Assembly: GCA_963749115.1 (NCBI GenBank)
Contig: CAVVLP010000008.1
Location: forward strand, 1 to 64,000
DNA: 64,000 nt
Direction of reading: 5' to 3'
Source: SZUA-36 sp963749115
GTDB lineage: Bacteria > Pseudomonadota > Gammaproteobacteria > Xanthomonadales > SZUA-36
Shown here: positions 16,829-25,808 of the stretch, one piece after another
How positions within the stretch are numbered: position 1 is the first letter of the stretch
How the letters are laid out: the number at the start of each line of letters is the position of its first letter
Translations under genes and position numbers: made by a program
The notes under the pieces: generated by a model
Seen by the model: the letters and a program-made list of their open reading frames with translations, nothing else
What the model was told of the DNA's origin: nothing
Databases searched by the model: none

Positions 16829-17980
16829 GTCCTCCATTTCCCGCTTCCAGAATTCTTCAGTTTTATTACCGCCATAGAAAAACTCCACCCGTAGGCGGAT
16901 ACCCGGATTGAACCTGTAATTGAACTCATCTTCAAAGGAAACCTGGGGTATTATTTCGTAGTAAAGCCAGTCACGTTTGGTACGTTTCCTATAGCGAACC
17001 GCCAGCACGTATTCATCTACATGCGTGTCCGGTTCGGTGTGAAAAACCGTTGAAAACTCGTACTGTAAACCACTGACCGCGCCTACGCGTTGCGTCAGAA
17101 AGCTACTGATTTGGGTACGATAACCTTCTTCATCTGAGCGCTCACCACGCCAGCGGCCATCAAAAGTCTGGCGAAAAAACAGGCTGTCATTAATCACCCG
17201 GTTCAAATCAAGACGGGTATTGAATTGCCAGTAGTTGTTGGTCTGCCAGCGAACCGTTTGCGTGAAACGGTAAGAACCTTCCTGACCGAGCACGCCGATA
17301 TAGCGCGCCCTCGGCCCAATAAAACCCGCAAAGTCGTTAAACTTGACACCAACGCTGAGACTGGTATTCCAGCGGCTTGATTCCTTCATGAAAAACTGAA
17401 GACCGATGATCCCGTCATCGGTAGAATCATCCACAGAATCATCAAACCCACCCTCATCATCGGCCCCGACCACCAGGCTGACTCTGCGGCCCATGTTGGG
17501 TAAGTTAAGGCGGGCTCGCACTCTCAGCCGGAACTTAAAGTCATCCTCTTTGCTGTAATAGAGTTCCGGGCGAATTCTGAACTGGCTGTTTGCCTGTTCC
17601 GCCTCGTAGTTGGGATCAACGAAAAAACTATCCACCCACTCGGATGCACGTTGAACCTGGGTATCAACATAGTCTTTGTGTCTATCCAGCATGCCTTTAC
17701 GGTTGGCTTCTTCAGCTTCTTCAGCTTCTTCGGGGCTTACTGCTGTCTCGACCCCCTCCTGAGCGTGCTGATTTTCACCGGACTCGGACGCTGACAGCAC
17801 GACTGGAAGCGATATCAGCAGCAAGCTTACAAAGAAAATCATGAACCAGACGCTCTTGGGCTTGGCTGCTTCATTGGTCGGTTTTTCATTTTGCCAGTCT
17901 CTTGCGAAACCTTCGCGCAGATCCCACTGCTCTTTACCAGAGATTTTCCCAAAGAGTTTTTTCAAGATTGACCCCGTCAT
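16808..17980 (-). CDS. Outer-membrane beta-barrel protein, unknown function
   Basis: A long cytoplasm-like N-terminus (about 45 residues), a hydrophobic signal (WFMIFFVSLLLISLPVVLSA) and an acidic linker with EEAEEAEEAN repeats precede about 280 residues of alternating beta-strands typical of a barrel (FKFRLRVRARLNL, YRFTQTVRWQTNNYWQF, YVLAVRYRKR). The protein ends in an aromatic residue (KDFRW), as barrel proteins do. The extended signal is unusual; an alternative start at the Met in WFMIFF would give a conventional but uncharged signal. I do not recognise a specific family. Confidence 0.65.
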   Translation of the reverse strand: MTGSILKKLFGKISGKEQWDLREGFARDWQNEKPTNEAAKPKSVWFMIFFVSLLLISLPVVLSASESGENQHAQEGVETAVSPEEAEEAEEANRKGMLDRHKDYVDTQVQRASEWVDSFFVDPNYEAEQANSQFRIRPELYYSKEDDFKFRLRVRARLNLPNMGRRVSLVVGADDEGGFDDSVDDSTDDGIIGLQFFMKESSRWNTSLSVGVKFNDFAGFIGPRARYIGVLGQEGSYRFTQTVRWQTNNYWQFNTRLDLNRVINDSLFFRQTFDGRWRGERSDEEGYRTQISSFLTQRVGAVSGLQYEFSTVFHTEPDTHVDEYVLAVRYRKRTKRDWLYYEIIPQVSFEDEFNYRFNPGIRLRVEFFYGGNKTEEFWKREMEDSKDFRW

Positions 17981-18224
17981 TTCGCAGCTATTGTAATACC
18001 GGCCCAGACCGAGTTTTGCATATGAGTGGAGTAAAAAGCACGGCAGAGCCAAATGTCTTTTCCGCACGCCATCGAAAATGAACTGATGATCTCACCGTGG
18101 CAATTCCAAAGACTCTCAATCAGAGAGCCCGTGTGTCTTCTTGCACATGTGTAAACCTGGAAAATGAACTACATTTGCTAACAGGTCAGATTGATGTCAA
18201 ATGAATTGGACTCATGGGGCAGTC

Positions 18225-19406
18225 ATGAAAAAGTACAGTTTTGTTGTTACGTTTTTAATTTGTGGTTTTTTTTCGATCAATGCGATTGCAAACACCACGG
18301 TTTCCACTGTGCCGGAACCCTTCCGGGGTTTCGATGACAATTCCAAGTTGACAATCGATTATAGAGATCTCGATTCCCTGCTCGATACAGTGGTGTTGAA
18401 CACCGGAAGATCAGACCGTAAAAAGGCCGCCAGATCTCAGTCGGAGACCGGTACCCGCATGAGGGTCACCGTTAACCGGGCCACCGTCAATGAAGGCAAC
18501 CGTTTCTATTTTGAAGTATTTGATGACAATGCTGATAATCAGCAAACGCTCACTAAAATTCAAAAAAGACTTGAGAATATCCCCAAGGCAGTTCCACTCG
18601 AAAAGTTCTCCCGTGATGAGCAACTGGCCTACTGGATAAACCTGTACAACATCACCATGCTGAATGAAATCGTCAAGGTATATCCAGAACGTAAGCTCGA
18701 AGACCTGCTGGTGGGAAAAGACTCCGTTTTGTCAAAGAAAACCCTGATGGTTGCAGGGGTTTCGCTTAGCCTGAATGACATCCAGTTTACTATTCTGAAA
18801 CAAAATTACGACAACAACCCACTCGTAATTTACGGTCTGTACCAGGGCGTTATCGGTGGGCCGAATATCCGAAAATCAGCCTACACAGGAAAGTATGTGT
18901 ATGCCGACTTGATTGACAATGCCATGGAGTTCATCAATTCAAACCGCGGTACGGATAGCAAGAATGCCAAGGTTTTCCGGGTGTCCAGTCTGTATGAGCG
19001 CAACGCAGTATTTTTCCCTGATTTCAATGCCGACCTGACCGAGCATTTATTAACTTACCTGGAAGGGGAAGAACTCGACCAACTGAAGGCAGCCAGCAAA
19101 ATCAAGACAGACATCAATGACTGGACCGTTACAGATCTATATGGAAGCAGTCGTGACCTGGGCGGAGCGCTGGCAAACAACAGCGCGGCTTTGGATGGTG
19201 CTGTCAGTGGCGGAAACTCGTCGAGGTTAACTACAAAATCTGCAGTCTTGAGCAAATATAGCCCGGCAGTGCTGCAACACCTGAATGCAATCAACCAGAA
19301 AAAGGCCGACCACAAAACGGGTACCGTAACCATTGAAGATATGGGCCAGGCACCAGATGAAACGGTCGCAACTGATCAAGTAGATAAGGATAGCCGTCAA
19401 CCTTAG
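18225..19406 (+). CDS. Exported DUF547 protein
   Basis: A signal peptide (MKKYSFVVTFLICGFFSINAIA) leads to a DUF547 domain, recognisable by DEQLAYWINLYNITMLNEIV, the following PLVIYGLYQGVIGGPNIR and SLYERNAVFFPDF. The family has a papain-like fold in structural predictions, but its activity is not established. The 90-residue C-terminal tail is low complexity. I use the ATG at 18225 because it starts directly at the signal; an ATG at 18201 would add eight residues. It is convergent with the esterase and overlaps its end by four bases. Confidence 0.85.
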   Translation: MKKYSFVVTFLICGFFSINAIANTTVSTVPEPFRGFDDNSKLTIDYRDLDSLLDTVVLNTGRSDRKKAARSQSETGTRMRVTVNRATVNEGNRFYFEVFDDNADNQQTLTKIQKRLENIPKAVPLEKFSRDEQLAYWINLYNITMLNEIVKVYPERKLEDLLVGKDSVLSKKTLMVAGVSLSLNDIQFTILKQNYDNNPLVIYGLYQGVIGGPNIRKSAYTGKYVYADLIDNAMEFINSNRGTDSKNAKVFRVSSLYERNAVFFPDFNADLTEHLLTYLEGEELDQLKAASKIKTDINDWTVTDLYGSSRDLGGALANNSAALDGAVSGGNSSRLTTKSAVLSKYSPAVLQHLNAINQKKADHKTGTVTIEDMGQAPDETVATDQVDKDSRQP

Positions 19407-20254
19407 CGTGTTGTCGCCTGCCCTGGTTTGGAAAACAACCACGCCAGACCTTGTCGAAAGGCCTCCGGAGGCGCTGATAAATGTGTTTGACCCACCAGCG
19501 TGCGTGTCTCAAGTGCCCATGGCCTGGGTGATACTGCCTGCCAGTGCCCAATCCACTCCAATGCGGGTTCACGAAACACCGGGTCGTCGAATTCGCCACT
19601 TGAAACAAAAACCCTGCTGACCGGGCTCGTTATTTCCTTATCTCCATGCCAGGTGAGGAAAAACGGCAGGTTACGGTGCAAGGCCGGGTTACTGGCAATG
19701 TGCCCGAAAAACAGTTCAGGTTTCGTCAGCGCATTGAAGAGTACAAACTGGCCACCCAGCGAATGTCCGTATATAACTCTTTGCTCAGCGTCAGACCTGT
19801 AACCATTCTCGATCAGCGGCAATATCTCATCCTGTATCACCTTCTGGAATACGGCAGCACCACCCCAGAACTCCCGCTCCTCCGAAGGTGCCGTGTAATC
19901 AGTTGAGCGCCAGTTGCCCTCTTTAAAGGTATCAGCTCCGTAGGAAATACCCACCAGTATCGCCGCAGGGGTTTCGTCTCCAAAGCGCAGATAGTGATGA
20001 TAGGCTGCCATGAGCGGAAAGGTATTGCCGCCATCCAACAGGTAAACAGTCGGGTAGCTTTGACCGGACTCCAGGTAGTTCTCGGGCAGATCCACAAAGA
20101 TATGCAAGGAACGCCCCAGGGCTGATGGTTTCAACTCGTGGTATTTCACTTCACCAAGAGATTGTAAAAGATGTGTCTCCAGGCTGTCGGCCCATAAAAC
20201 ACAAGCAGATGCCATCAATAAAATAAACAGAAGTACTGAGTTAGCAGTTTTCAT
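19403..20254 (-). CDS. Secreted alpha/beta-hydrolase, esterase (Fes/EstD-like, PF00756 type)
   Basis: A signal peptide (MKTANSVLLFILLMASACVLWA) precedes an alpha/beta-hydrolase. The nucleophile elbow is GHSLGGQF near residue 175, with the oxyanion region at YPTVYLLDGG and a late His in VGQTHLSAP. The family includes enterochelin esterases and acyl-carboxyl esterases; the substrate is unknown. The length (283) is typical. It is convergent with the DUF547 gene. Confidence 0.87.
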   Translation of the reverse strand: MKTANSVLLFILLMASACVLWADSLETHLLQSLGEVKYHELKPSALGRSLHIFVDLPENYLESGQSYPTVYLLDGGNTFPLMAAYHHYLRFGDETPAAILVGISYGADTFKEGNWRSTDYTAPSEEREFWGGAAVFQKVIQDEILPLIENGYRSDAEQRVIYGHSLGGQFVLFNALTKPELFFGHIASNPALHRNLPFFLTWHGDKEITSPVSRVFVSSGEFDDPVFREPALEWIGHWQAVSPRPWALETRTLVGQTHLSAPPEAFRQGLAWLFSKPGQATTR

Positions 20255-20324
20255 TGTGTTTGTCCGGTTACATCGCGTGAAGCCGGGGGATATTTACCCT
20301 GGAATATTTTTCCCGGATTTGTTG

Positions 20325-21656
20325 CTACTCAGTCGCCTGTGACTCCGCATTAAGTGCTTCACATAATGCAATATTATCGTTTGCGACGCGTTGAATCGCC
20401 ACACTACCCTGCCGGTTAATCGATTTAATGTCATAGGCCACAAGGCCTGAATTGCAGTCCTCAAAGGTCAATGTGATTGTTCCGTCCGCACCTGTCGGTT
20501 CGGTGTGATCAACTTCACTTTGAGTGTCAAAAACACCACCGGAAGTGATATCAATGTTCATTACCGCCTGGTTACCGTTTATGGGTCCAAGTGCGGTAAT
20601 CCATCGGTGACCCGGGTCACCGAGATTGGCTTGCGCACCTTCAGGCGGAAGCGCTGTGTCATAGGTGAACCATGCGAGCGATACTACATCCAGGTCCGGG
20701 AATACGGTAATGAAGAAACCCTGCCCATCTGTTCCAGGGTTATACCAGGCATCATTCAAGCCGGCATTGATGTGGAATTTGTGACAGTTACTCTCAAATA
20801 CACATTCCGCCCATTCCGGGTGGTCTATGAACGGATTCCGGTTTCCCTGGAAGGATGCCACTGTCTCATGGTGGCGGGTTTCGATCAGGTCAACGGGGTC
20901 TTCTTTATGCCATTGCAGCAGAACAGACAATAAACCCATGTAACCCACGGCTTCATTTACACCGGTGACTGATTGGTTCATCAAATTGCGGTCGTCGGTC
21001 AGTATGAGGTCGGGTTCGGAAGAACCGGTGATTCCATGTGTACCACCCGCATAACGCACATCCATATACATCATGGCACGGGCCACATCACCACGCCGGC
21101 CTTTCCATGTTTCCCACCTTCCATCGGTGTAAGCACCTTCTGTCCAGTTGGAATCGCCCGGGTAAGCACCGCCAACGCCACCCCTGTCATTATTGGGCCG
21201 GGTCGGATAACCCAGGCAAACTGAGCCACACTGATCATAGGGTTTATTCGAACGGTTAAAGTTGTAATCGATATCGGAAAGGAACAGGTGGTGCATATCG
21301 GTGTAGGGGTAATTCAGACTGGCTCCATTGTCAGGAAATCCATACGACTTGGGCCAGGTATGCTCGCGGTTATAGAAGTCGTTGCCACCGTGTAGCTTCA
21401 TGTAAGTGGCATTGCGGTAAATCGTTATGATGTTGTTGGAGTTGTCCTGGTCCTCGTCGGCAATCTCCAGGACATCCCATGTGTCCGTTGTACTTGATGT
21501 ATACGGGAAACGCGTATGGTCATCAATGATCTGATGAAGTGAATCACGCATGGCCTGTGGAGTGGATTTGTCCACCGTGGCGTAATACTCAGAATCAGCC
21601 CGGACTGAGCTGAAAACGAAAGATAGCAAAGCAACAAGCACAACTGGTCGAATCAC
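20325..21656 (-). CDS. Extracellular endonuclease I family nuclease with C-terminal domain
   Basis: A signal peptide (MIRPVVLVALLSFVFSSVRA) is followed by an EndA/Vvn-type nuclease domain with NREHTWPKSYGFP (catalytic His region), YTDMHHLFLSD and RGDVARAMMYMDVRY. Such enzymes cut DNA or RNA non-specifically outside the cell and often feed nutrient uptake. About 150 residues after the nuclease form a beta-rich C-terminal domain (AWYNPGTDGQGFFI, DITSGGVFD) of a kind often appended to secreted enzymes. The 443-residue length reflects this addition. Confidence 0.88.
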   Translation of the reverse strand: MIRPVVLVALLSFVFSSVRADSEYYATVDKSTPQAMRDSLHQIIDDHTRFPYTSSTTDTWDVLEIADEDQDNSNNIITIYRNATYMKLHGGNDFYNREHTWPKSYGFPDNGASLNYPYTDMHHLFLSDIDYNFNRSNKPYDQCGSVCLGYPTRPNNDRGGVGGAYPGDSNWTEGAYTDGRWETWKGRRGDVARAMMYMDVRYAGGTHGITGSSEPDLILTDDRNLMNQSVTGVNEAVGYMGLLSVLLQWHKEDPVDLIETRHHETVASFQGNRNPFIDHPEWAECVFESNCHKFHINAGLNDAWYNPGTDGQGFFITVFPDLDVVSLAWFTYDTALPPEGAQANLGDPGHRWITALGPINGNQAVMNIDITSGGVFDTQSEVDHTEPTGADGTITLTFEDCNSGLVAYDIKSINRQGSVAIQRVANDNIALCEALNAESQATE

Positions 21657-21887
21657 GATGACGTCCTATTATTGTTGTGGTGATTTTACTACGTTTCGCG
21701 GGAATCTAACCTACATTATTACCAGTAAATACAGTATTGCGGTCGTCAACATGAGTAGATTGGGTCCTGAAATGACAGTTTTACGGGTCAAAAGCGATAA
21801 ACGTCCGTTTTCTCTGGTCAGTGCGACGGATGTTCATGTTTCCGGTTGGCATACAATGATAATTCTGACCAAAGCAACTCAAGAATC

Positions 21888-22682
21888 ATGATGACGAATA
21901 CAGGTACCGGCGAGTTAAGGCGTCTTTCTCAATTCTGGTTTATCCGTGTAATTGTTTGTCTATGCTGTAGCTTCATGCTGGAAAGGGCAGCAATTGCCTC
22001 AAACCAGGCATCGGACCATGATGTACAGATCCAAACGACAGCAAATCAACTGCTTGGTGAAGAGAATGCATCACGTTTTCAGAAAATACTGGCGCCTGAT
22101 GAATCGATCAGTTGGGAAGTGTATATTCCAAAAAACGATTCGACCGAAGCGCCCGGTGTGTTCGTTTATGTGAGTCCGATGAATACGGGGCGCATTGATT
22201 CACGCTGGCGAGAGGTCATGGATCAGCAAAATCTGATTTATATCGCGGCCAATAAATCAGGCAACAAAATACCAACGAACCGCAGGATGGTTCTGGCAAC
22301 CCTGGCGGTCAAGGCATTGGGTCAGCGTTATGCCTTTGATACCGGGCACATCAACGTTGCCGGTTTCTCTGGCGGTGGCAGGGTGGCCAGTCGCATCGCT
22401 ACCCAGTATCCGGACGTATTTACGGGCGCACTGTATATATGCGGTGTGGATTTTTGGAAGAAGGACAAAACACCAAATGTCGAACGCCTGATCCAAAACA
22501 GGTTTGTATTCCTGACAGGCACCAAGGATTTCAATCGAAGGGAAACCCGGCAGATCCAGCAGCGCTATATCAAGGCCGGGGCACAGCACACCAAGCTTAT
22601 CGTGGTCCCGAATATGGCGCACAAACACCCGGACGCGGCATACCTGACCGAAGCCATACAGTTTTTGCTTGGCCAGGACTAG
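21888..22682 (+). CDS. Exported alpha/beta-hydrolase (PHB-depolymerase/LpqC-like)
   Basis: After an N-terminal membrane/signal segment (FWFIRVIVCLCCSFMLERAA) comes an alpha/beta-hydrolase fold with the nucleophile elbow AGFSGGGRVAS, a helix carrying IATQYPDVF, and a C-terminal His in NMAHKHPDA. This resembles poly-hydroxybutyrate depolymerase-type esterases. The start is uncertain: ATGATG at 21888 lies next to weak purines, and an ATG at 21846 would add 14 residues. The neighbouring PqqB-like gene follows 81 bases later on the same strand. Confidence 0.75.
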   Translation: MMTNTGTGELRRLSQFWFIRVIVCLCCSFMLERAAIASNQASDHDVQIQTTANQLLGEENASRFQKILAPDESISWEVYIPKNDSTEAPGVFVYVSPMNTGRIDSRWREVMDQQNLIYIAANKSGNKIPTNRRMVLATLAVKALGQRYAFDTGHINVAGFSGGGRVASRIATQYPDVFTGALYICGVDFWKKDKTPNVERLIQNRFVFLTGTKDFNRRETRQIQQRYIKAGAQHTKLIVVPNMAHKHPDAAYLTEAIQFLLGQD

Positions 22683-22763
22683 TTATTGAAGATCATTTCG
22701 AATGCAGGTCATGCATTACAATACAAGAGACCGGACAGAACCTGACTTCGAATCACAATCACC

Positions 22764-23702
22764 ATGAAAGCTAAATTTTTTGAGCAAGTATTCGCAATCA
22801 TCATTTGTCTAATTGCCAGTTTCACAGTAACTGCCGGAAACAGTGATCCTTATCTTTACATTCTCGGTGTTGCCCAGGATGCCGGCTACCCTCAAACCGG
22901 ATGTTACGAAGCGCATTGTATGCCCGGCTGGCAAAATACCAGTCTCAGGCGCAGCGCTGTATCGCTGGGGTTAATTGACCCCGACGGTCATAAAAAATAT
23001 ATGTTTGATGCCACGCCCGGTTTTCCCGCACAGCTTTACGAGCTTGAAATGGAAGCGCCATCTGAGCGATATGAATTGGCCGGAATATTCCTTACGCACG
23101 CGCATATTGGTCATTACACCGGTTTGATGTACCTTGGGCACGAGGCCATGGGTGCGTCGAATATCCCTGTTTTTGCGATGCCGCGAATGAGTGATTACCT
23201 AAAGGAAAACGGGCCCTGGAGCCAATTGGTATCCTATAAAAATATTGTTTTGAGACCACTGAAGCATGATAAAACCCTGTCGTTCGGGGCCCTCAGCGTG
23301 ACACCGTTCCTGGTTCCCCACCGGGACGAGTATTCAGAAACAGTAGGCTACCGCATTGAAGGACCAAATAAATCGGCAATATTTATCCCCGATATCAATA
23401 AGTGGTCGGACTGGCAGACCAACCTGGCTGAACTGATCAAAACCGTCGATTACGCGCTGATCGATGCGACATTTTTCGCTGATGGCGAGTTGCCGGGACG
23501 CGATATGTCAAGAGTGCAGCACCCATATGTTGTTGAGAGCATGGCCCTTTTGGAGGGTCTTTCAGTCGAAGAACGCAACAAGGTGTGGTTTATTCATATG
23601 AACCACACCAACCCCTTGCTCAATCCACAAAGCAAAGAAAGCAAATCGGTTCAGTCCAAAGGTTTTAATGTTGCCGTTGAAGGAATACGACTTATTTTGT
23701 GA
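22764..23702 (+). CDS. Exported metallo-beta-lactamase-fold hydrolase, PqqB-like
   Basis: A signal peptide (AIIICLIASFTVTAG) is followed by a PqqB-like metallo-hydrolase: LGVAQDAGYPQTGC near the start, the metal-binding motif THAHIGHYTGL, a VPHRDEYSETVGY segment, FIPDINKW, and HMNHTNP near the end. Genuine PqqB proteins are cytoplasmic and lie in pqq operons. This one is exported and stands alone, so it is probably a paralogue with another substrate. It overlaps the reading frame before the aldolase by a few bases. Confidence 0.82.
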   Translation: MKAKFFEQVFAIIICLIASFTVTAGNSDPYLYILGVAQDAGYPQTGCYEAHCMPGWQNTSLRRSAVSLGLIDPDGHKKYMFDATPGFPAQLYELEMEAPSERYELAGIFLTHAHIGHYTGLMYLGHEAMGASNIPVFAMPRMSDYLKENGPWSQLVSYKNIVLRPLKHDKTLSFGALSVTPFLVPHRDEYSETVGYRIEGPNKSAIFIPDINKWSDWQTNLAELIKTVDYALIDATFFADGELPGRDMSRVQHPYVVESMALLEGLSVEERNKVWFIHMNHTNPLLNPQSKESKSVQSKGFNVAVEGIRLIL

Positions 23703-23767
23703 CCGCTAAAGGCGTAAAATCGGCCGTTAATATTTGTAAAACAAGCTGTCATCCAGGAGCAAACCCC

Positions 23768-24403
23768 GTGACGCCAGATGCTTTCGTCGAACGACTTGGC
23801 CGTGAAAAAGCCAGCGCAATTTTACGCACCAATGACCAGGAAAAGGCTGCAAAAGCCATGGAAGCAGCGATACGCGGCGGCTTCAAAATCATCGAGTTCA
23901 CGCTGACCATACCGGGTGTGTTTGAGCTGGTTCAGGATTTCTCCCGTCGTGAGGGCCTGGTGGTTGGTACCGGAACGGTAATGGATGCAGAACAGGCACG
24001 GCAATCGGTTGATGCCGGTGCCCGTTTTCTCGTTTCACCGGTTGTCGACGAAATTGTTATTGGTGCTGCAAACGAGCTGGGTGTGGCCAGTATGCCGGGC
24101 ACCCATACACCCACCGAAATGTTACGCGCCCACCGTGCCGGTGCCCAGCTCTGCAAATTGTTCCCCTGTCCACATGGCGGGCCTGACTGGGTGCGTGCAG
24201 TGCTTGGCCCGATGCCCTATCTGAAAATCGTCCCGACCAATGGCGCGGATCAGCACAATGCCGGTGAGTGGATAGCCGCCGGTGCGTATGCAACGGGTTT
24301 CGTGGCGCCTTTGTTTGTGGCTGCAGATATTGCTGCCGGGCGTTGGGATGCTATCGAAGAACGCGCAAGACAGTGTCTTGCCGCGGCGCAGTCACGACCT
24401 TAG
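23768..24403 (+). CDS. eda: 2-dehydro-3-deoxy-phosphogluconate (KDPG/KHG) aldolase family
   Basis: The TIM-barrel class I aldolase has LRTNDQEKA at its start (Arg of the active site), the GTGTVMDAEQA glutamine/thr region, the SPVVDEIVIGAA strand, SMPGTHTPTEMLRAH, and the Schiff-base Lys in CKLFPCPHGGPDW. It cleaves KDPG to pyruvate and glyceraldehyde-3-phosphate in Entner-Doudoroff metabolism, or related 2-keto acids. I choose the GTG at 23768, with AGGAG eight bases upstream. A GTG at 23699 would add 23 non-homologous residues. No edd gene is nearby. Confidence 0.85.
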   Translation: MTPDAFVERLGREKASAILRTNDQEKAAKAMEAAIRGGFKIIEFTLTIPGVFELVQDFSRREGLVVGTGTVMDAEQARQSVDAGARFLVSPVVDEIVIGAANELGVASMPGTHTPTEMLRAHRAGAQLCKLFPCPHGGPDWVRAVLGPMPYLKIVPTNGADQHNAGEWIAAGAYATGFVAPLFVAADIAAGRWDAIEERARQCLAAAQSRP

Positions 24404-24428
24404 CAGCCGCGACAAACTAACGGCACGT

Positions 24429-25382
24429 TCATGTGCTGTCTTTAATGCGTTCTGACTCGTAAAGCCGGGTGACAAACGCGCTTGCAAGCGGGTATGTTTC
24501 AATCCAGCGCTTTCTGTCTAGCTGCATTGCACCAGGTGTACGTTGCAGGTCGATACGCACACCGTCAGCTTTTTCACGACCGAACTGCGGAGGTAGTAAC
24601 CACAATGCCGAGAACGAAGCGAAGGTCATATCAACATAATTGATTGTTTCGTCACCAAGAATAGAACCCCTTCCATCGGCCAGGTAAACTTCTATTTCTG
24701 CCAGGATACTTTCGATGTGCTGCACAGATTTCGTGTAACGGGCATCGGTTATGCGAAAAGCCTTACGTAACAGAAAACACAAAACCGGGTATAAAGCGAT
24801 AACGAGGTAACGTTGCCAGGCGGGTATCGATGGGCTGTTACAGCCCCAGGCGTGCAGCGTCAATTGACGGTCATTGAGAATATGGTAGTAGACCCAAACC
24901 TGCAGATCCACGCCATAACGGTCGAGTTTACGCTCCAGTTCAAGCCGCGCCGGCGTCGGCTCAAGGAATTTCGCCTTGTCACCCAAATCAGCCGCGTAGG
25001 CGCCCCACAAATAGCGCAGTATTTCAGGAGAATTACCGATACTTGAGCGTACCAGGCCGGTTCGGATTTTTAGCTCTGGAACCGAACGCCCCATCGAAAA
25101 AACACCCAGGACACCGACCCATTGACGCTCCGTGTATTCAATGCCGAGCCGGTCCATACACCAGCGTACTTTTTCAACAAAGTGGCTGGCAGCAATGGTT
25201 TCAAGCTCAATATCCGGAGTTTTTTCCGGTGCGAGAATCCCGCTTAAGGTAATTATCCAGCGCCAGGCAAGTGCGACAACGATCAATGCAATTGCACCGG
25301 CCACTGAAATACCGTACCAGGCAACGATAAGGGGTAACAGGAAAAGAAAAACAGAGTGAATAAAAAGACGTTTGCCGGTCAT
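24429..25382 (-). CDS. Membrane-anchored glutathione S-transferase-like protein
   Basis: Two N-terminal membrane helices (residues about 7-50) precede a GST-type thioredoxin domain (ASHFVEKVRWCMDRLGIEYTE, where SHFVEKVRW is the usual N-domain helix) and a helical C-domain with INYVDMTFASFSALW. A further hydrophobic segment (YLVIALYPVLCFLL) lies inside the C-domain. The Ser/Cys catalytic position is replaced by His-Phe after Ser, so activity is uncertain. Membrane-anchored GST-like proteins of this shape occur in marine gammaproteobacteria; no role is established. Confidence 0.7.
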   Translation of the reverse strand: MTGKRLFIHSVFLFLLPLIVAWYGISVAGAIALIVVALAWRWIITLSGILAPEKTPDIELETIAASHFVEKVRWCMDRLGIEYTERQWVGVLGVFSMGRSVPELKIRTGLVRSSIGNSPEILRYLWGAYAADLGDKAKFLEPTPARLELERKLDRYGVDLQVWVYYHILNDRQLTLHAWGCNSPSIPAWQRYLVIALYPVLCFLLRKAFRITDARYTKSVQHIESILAEIEVYLADGRGSILGDETINYVDMTFASFSALWLLPPQFGREKADGVRIDLQRTPGAMQLDRKRWIETYPLASAFVTRLYESERIKDST

Positions 25383-25450
25383 ATCCTTATCCTGCTCACA
25401 ATGCCATTGAACTTAAAATTGGGTATTTTTCCAGTCAAAATGAAAGTGAC

Positions 25451-25627
25451 CTATTCCTTTTTAGGTTTCAAAAGATCCCAGATAAATACCGCTGAGAGCC
25501 CACCAATAACACCGGATACGTAACTCGGCAGGTTAAAATTGAACAGGGAATGCCAGAGAATTCCAACTAAAAAACTGACGGCCATCACGGCTACCAGGAG
25601 AATCAGTGAACGTTGCCAGAAGGGCAT
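25451..25627 (-). CDS. 58-residue membrane protein
   Basis: An AGAGG ribosome site lies seven bases before an ATG at 25627. The product begins MPFWQRSLILLVAVMAVSFL and has two membrane helices, the second in SGVIGGLSAVFIWDLL, then a basic KPKKE end. The pattern of charge and hydrophobicity is that of a real small membrane protein. I do not know its family. It lies between the GST-like gene and the acyl-CoA ligase, in the orientation of the former. Confidence 0.65.
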   Translation of the reverse strand: MPFWQRSLILLVAVMAVSFLVGILWHSLFNFNLPSYVSGVIGGLSAVFIWDLLKPKKE

Positions 25628-25808
25628 ATCAATACCTCTCAGATTGATGTGTTTGAATCATACTACTCCATTGATACCAACATGGTAACTCCGTGCCCTA
25701 TCACCGGCGAGCACAGCGCAAAACCTTCATTTGGAAATTGTCCGACAACTTATTGGTATATTATCCGGTGACGACAACAAACAAATCAGATCTCAAAAGG
25801 AGACCACC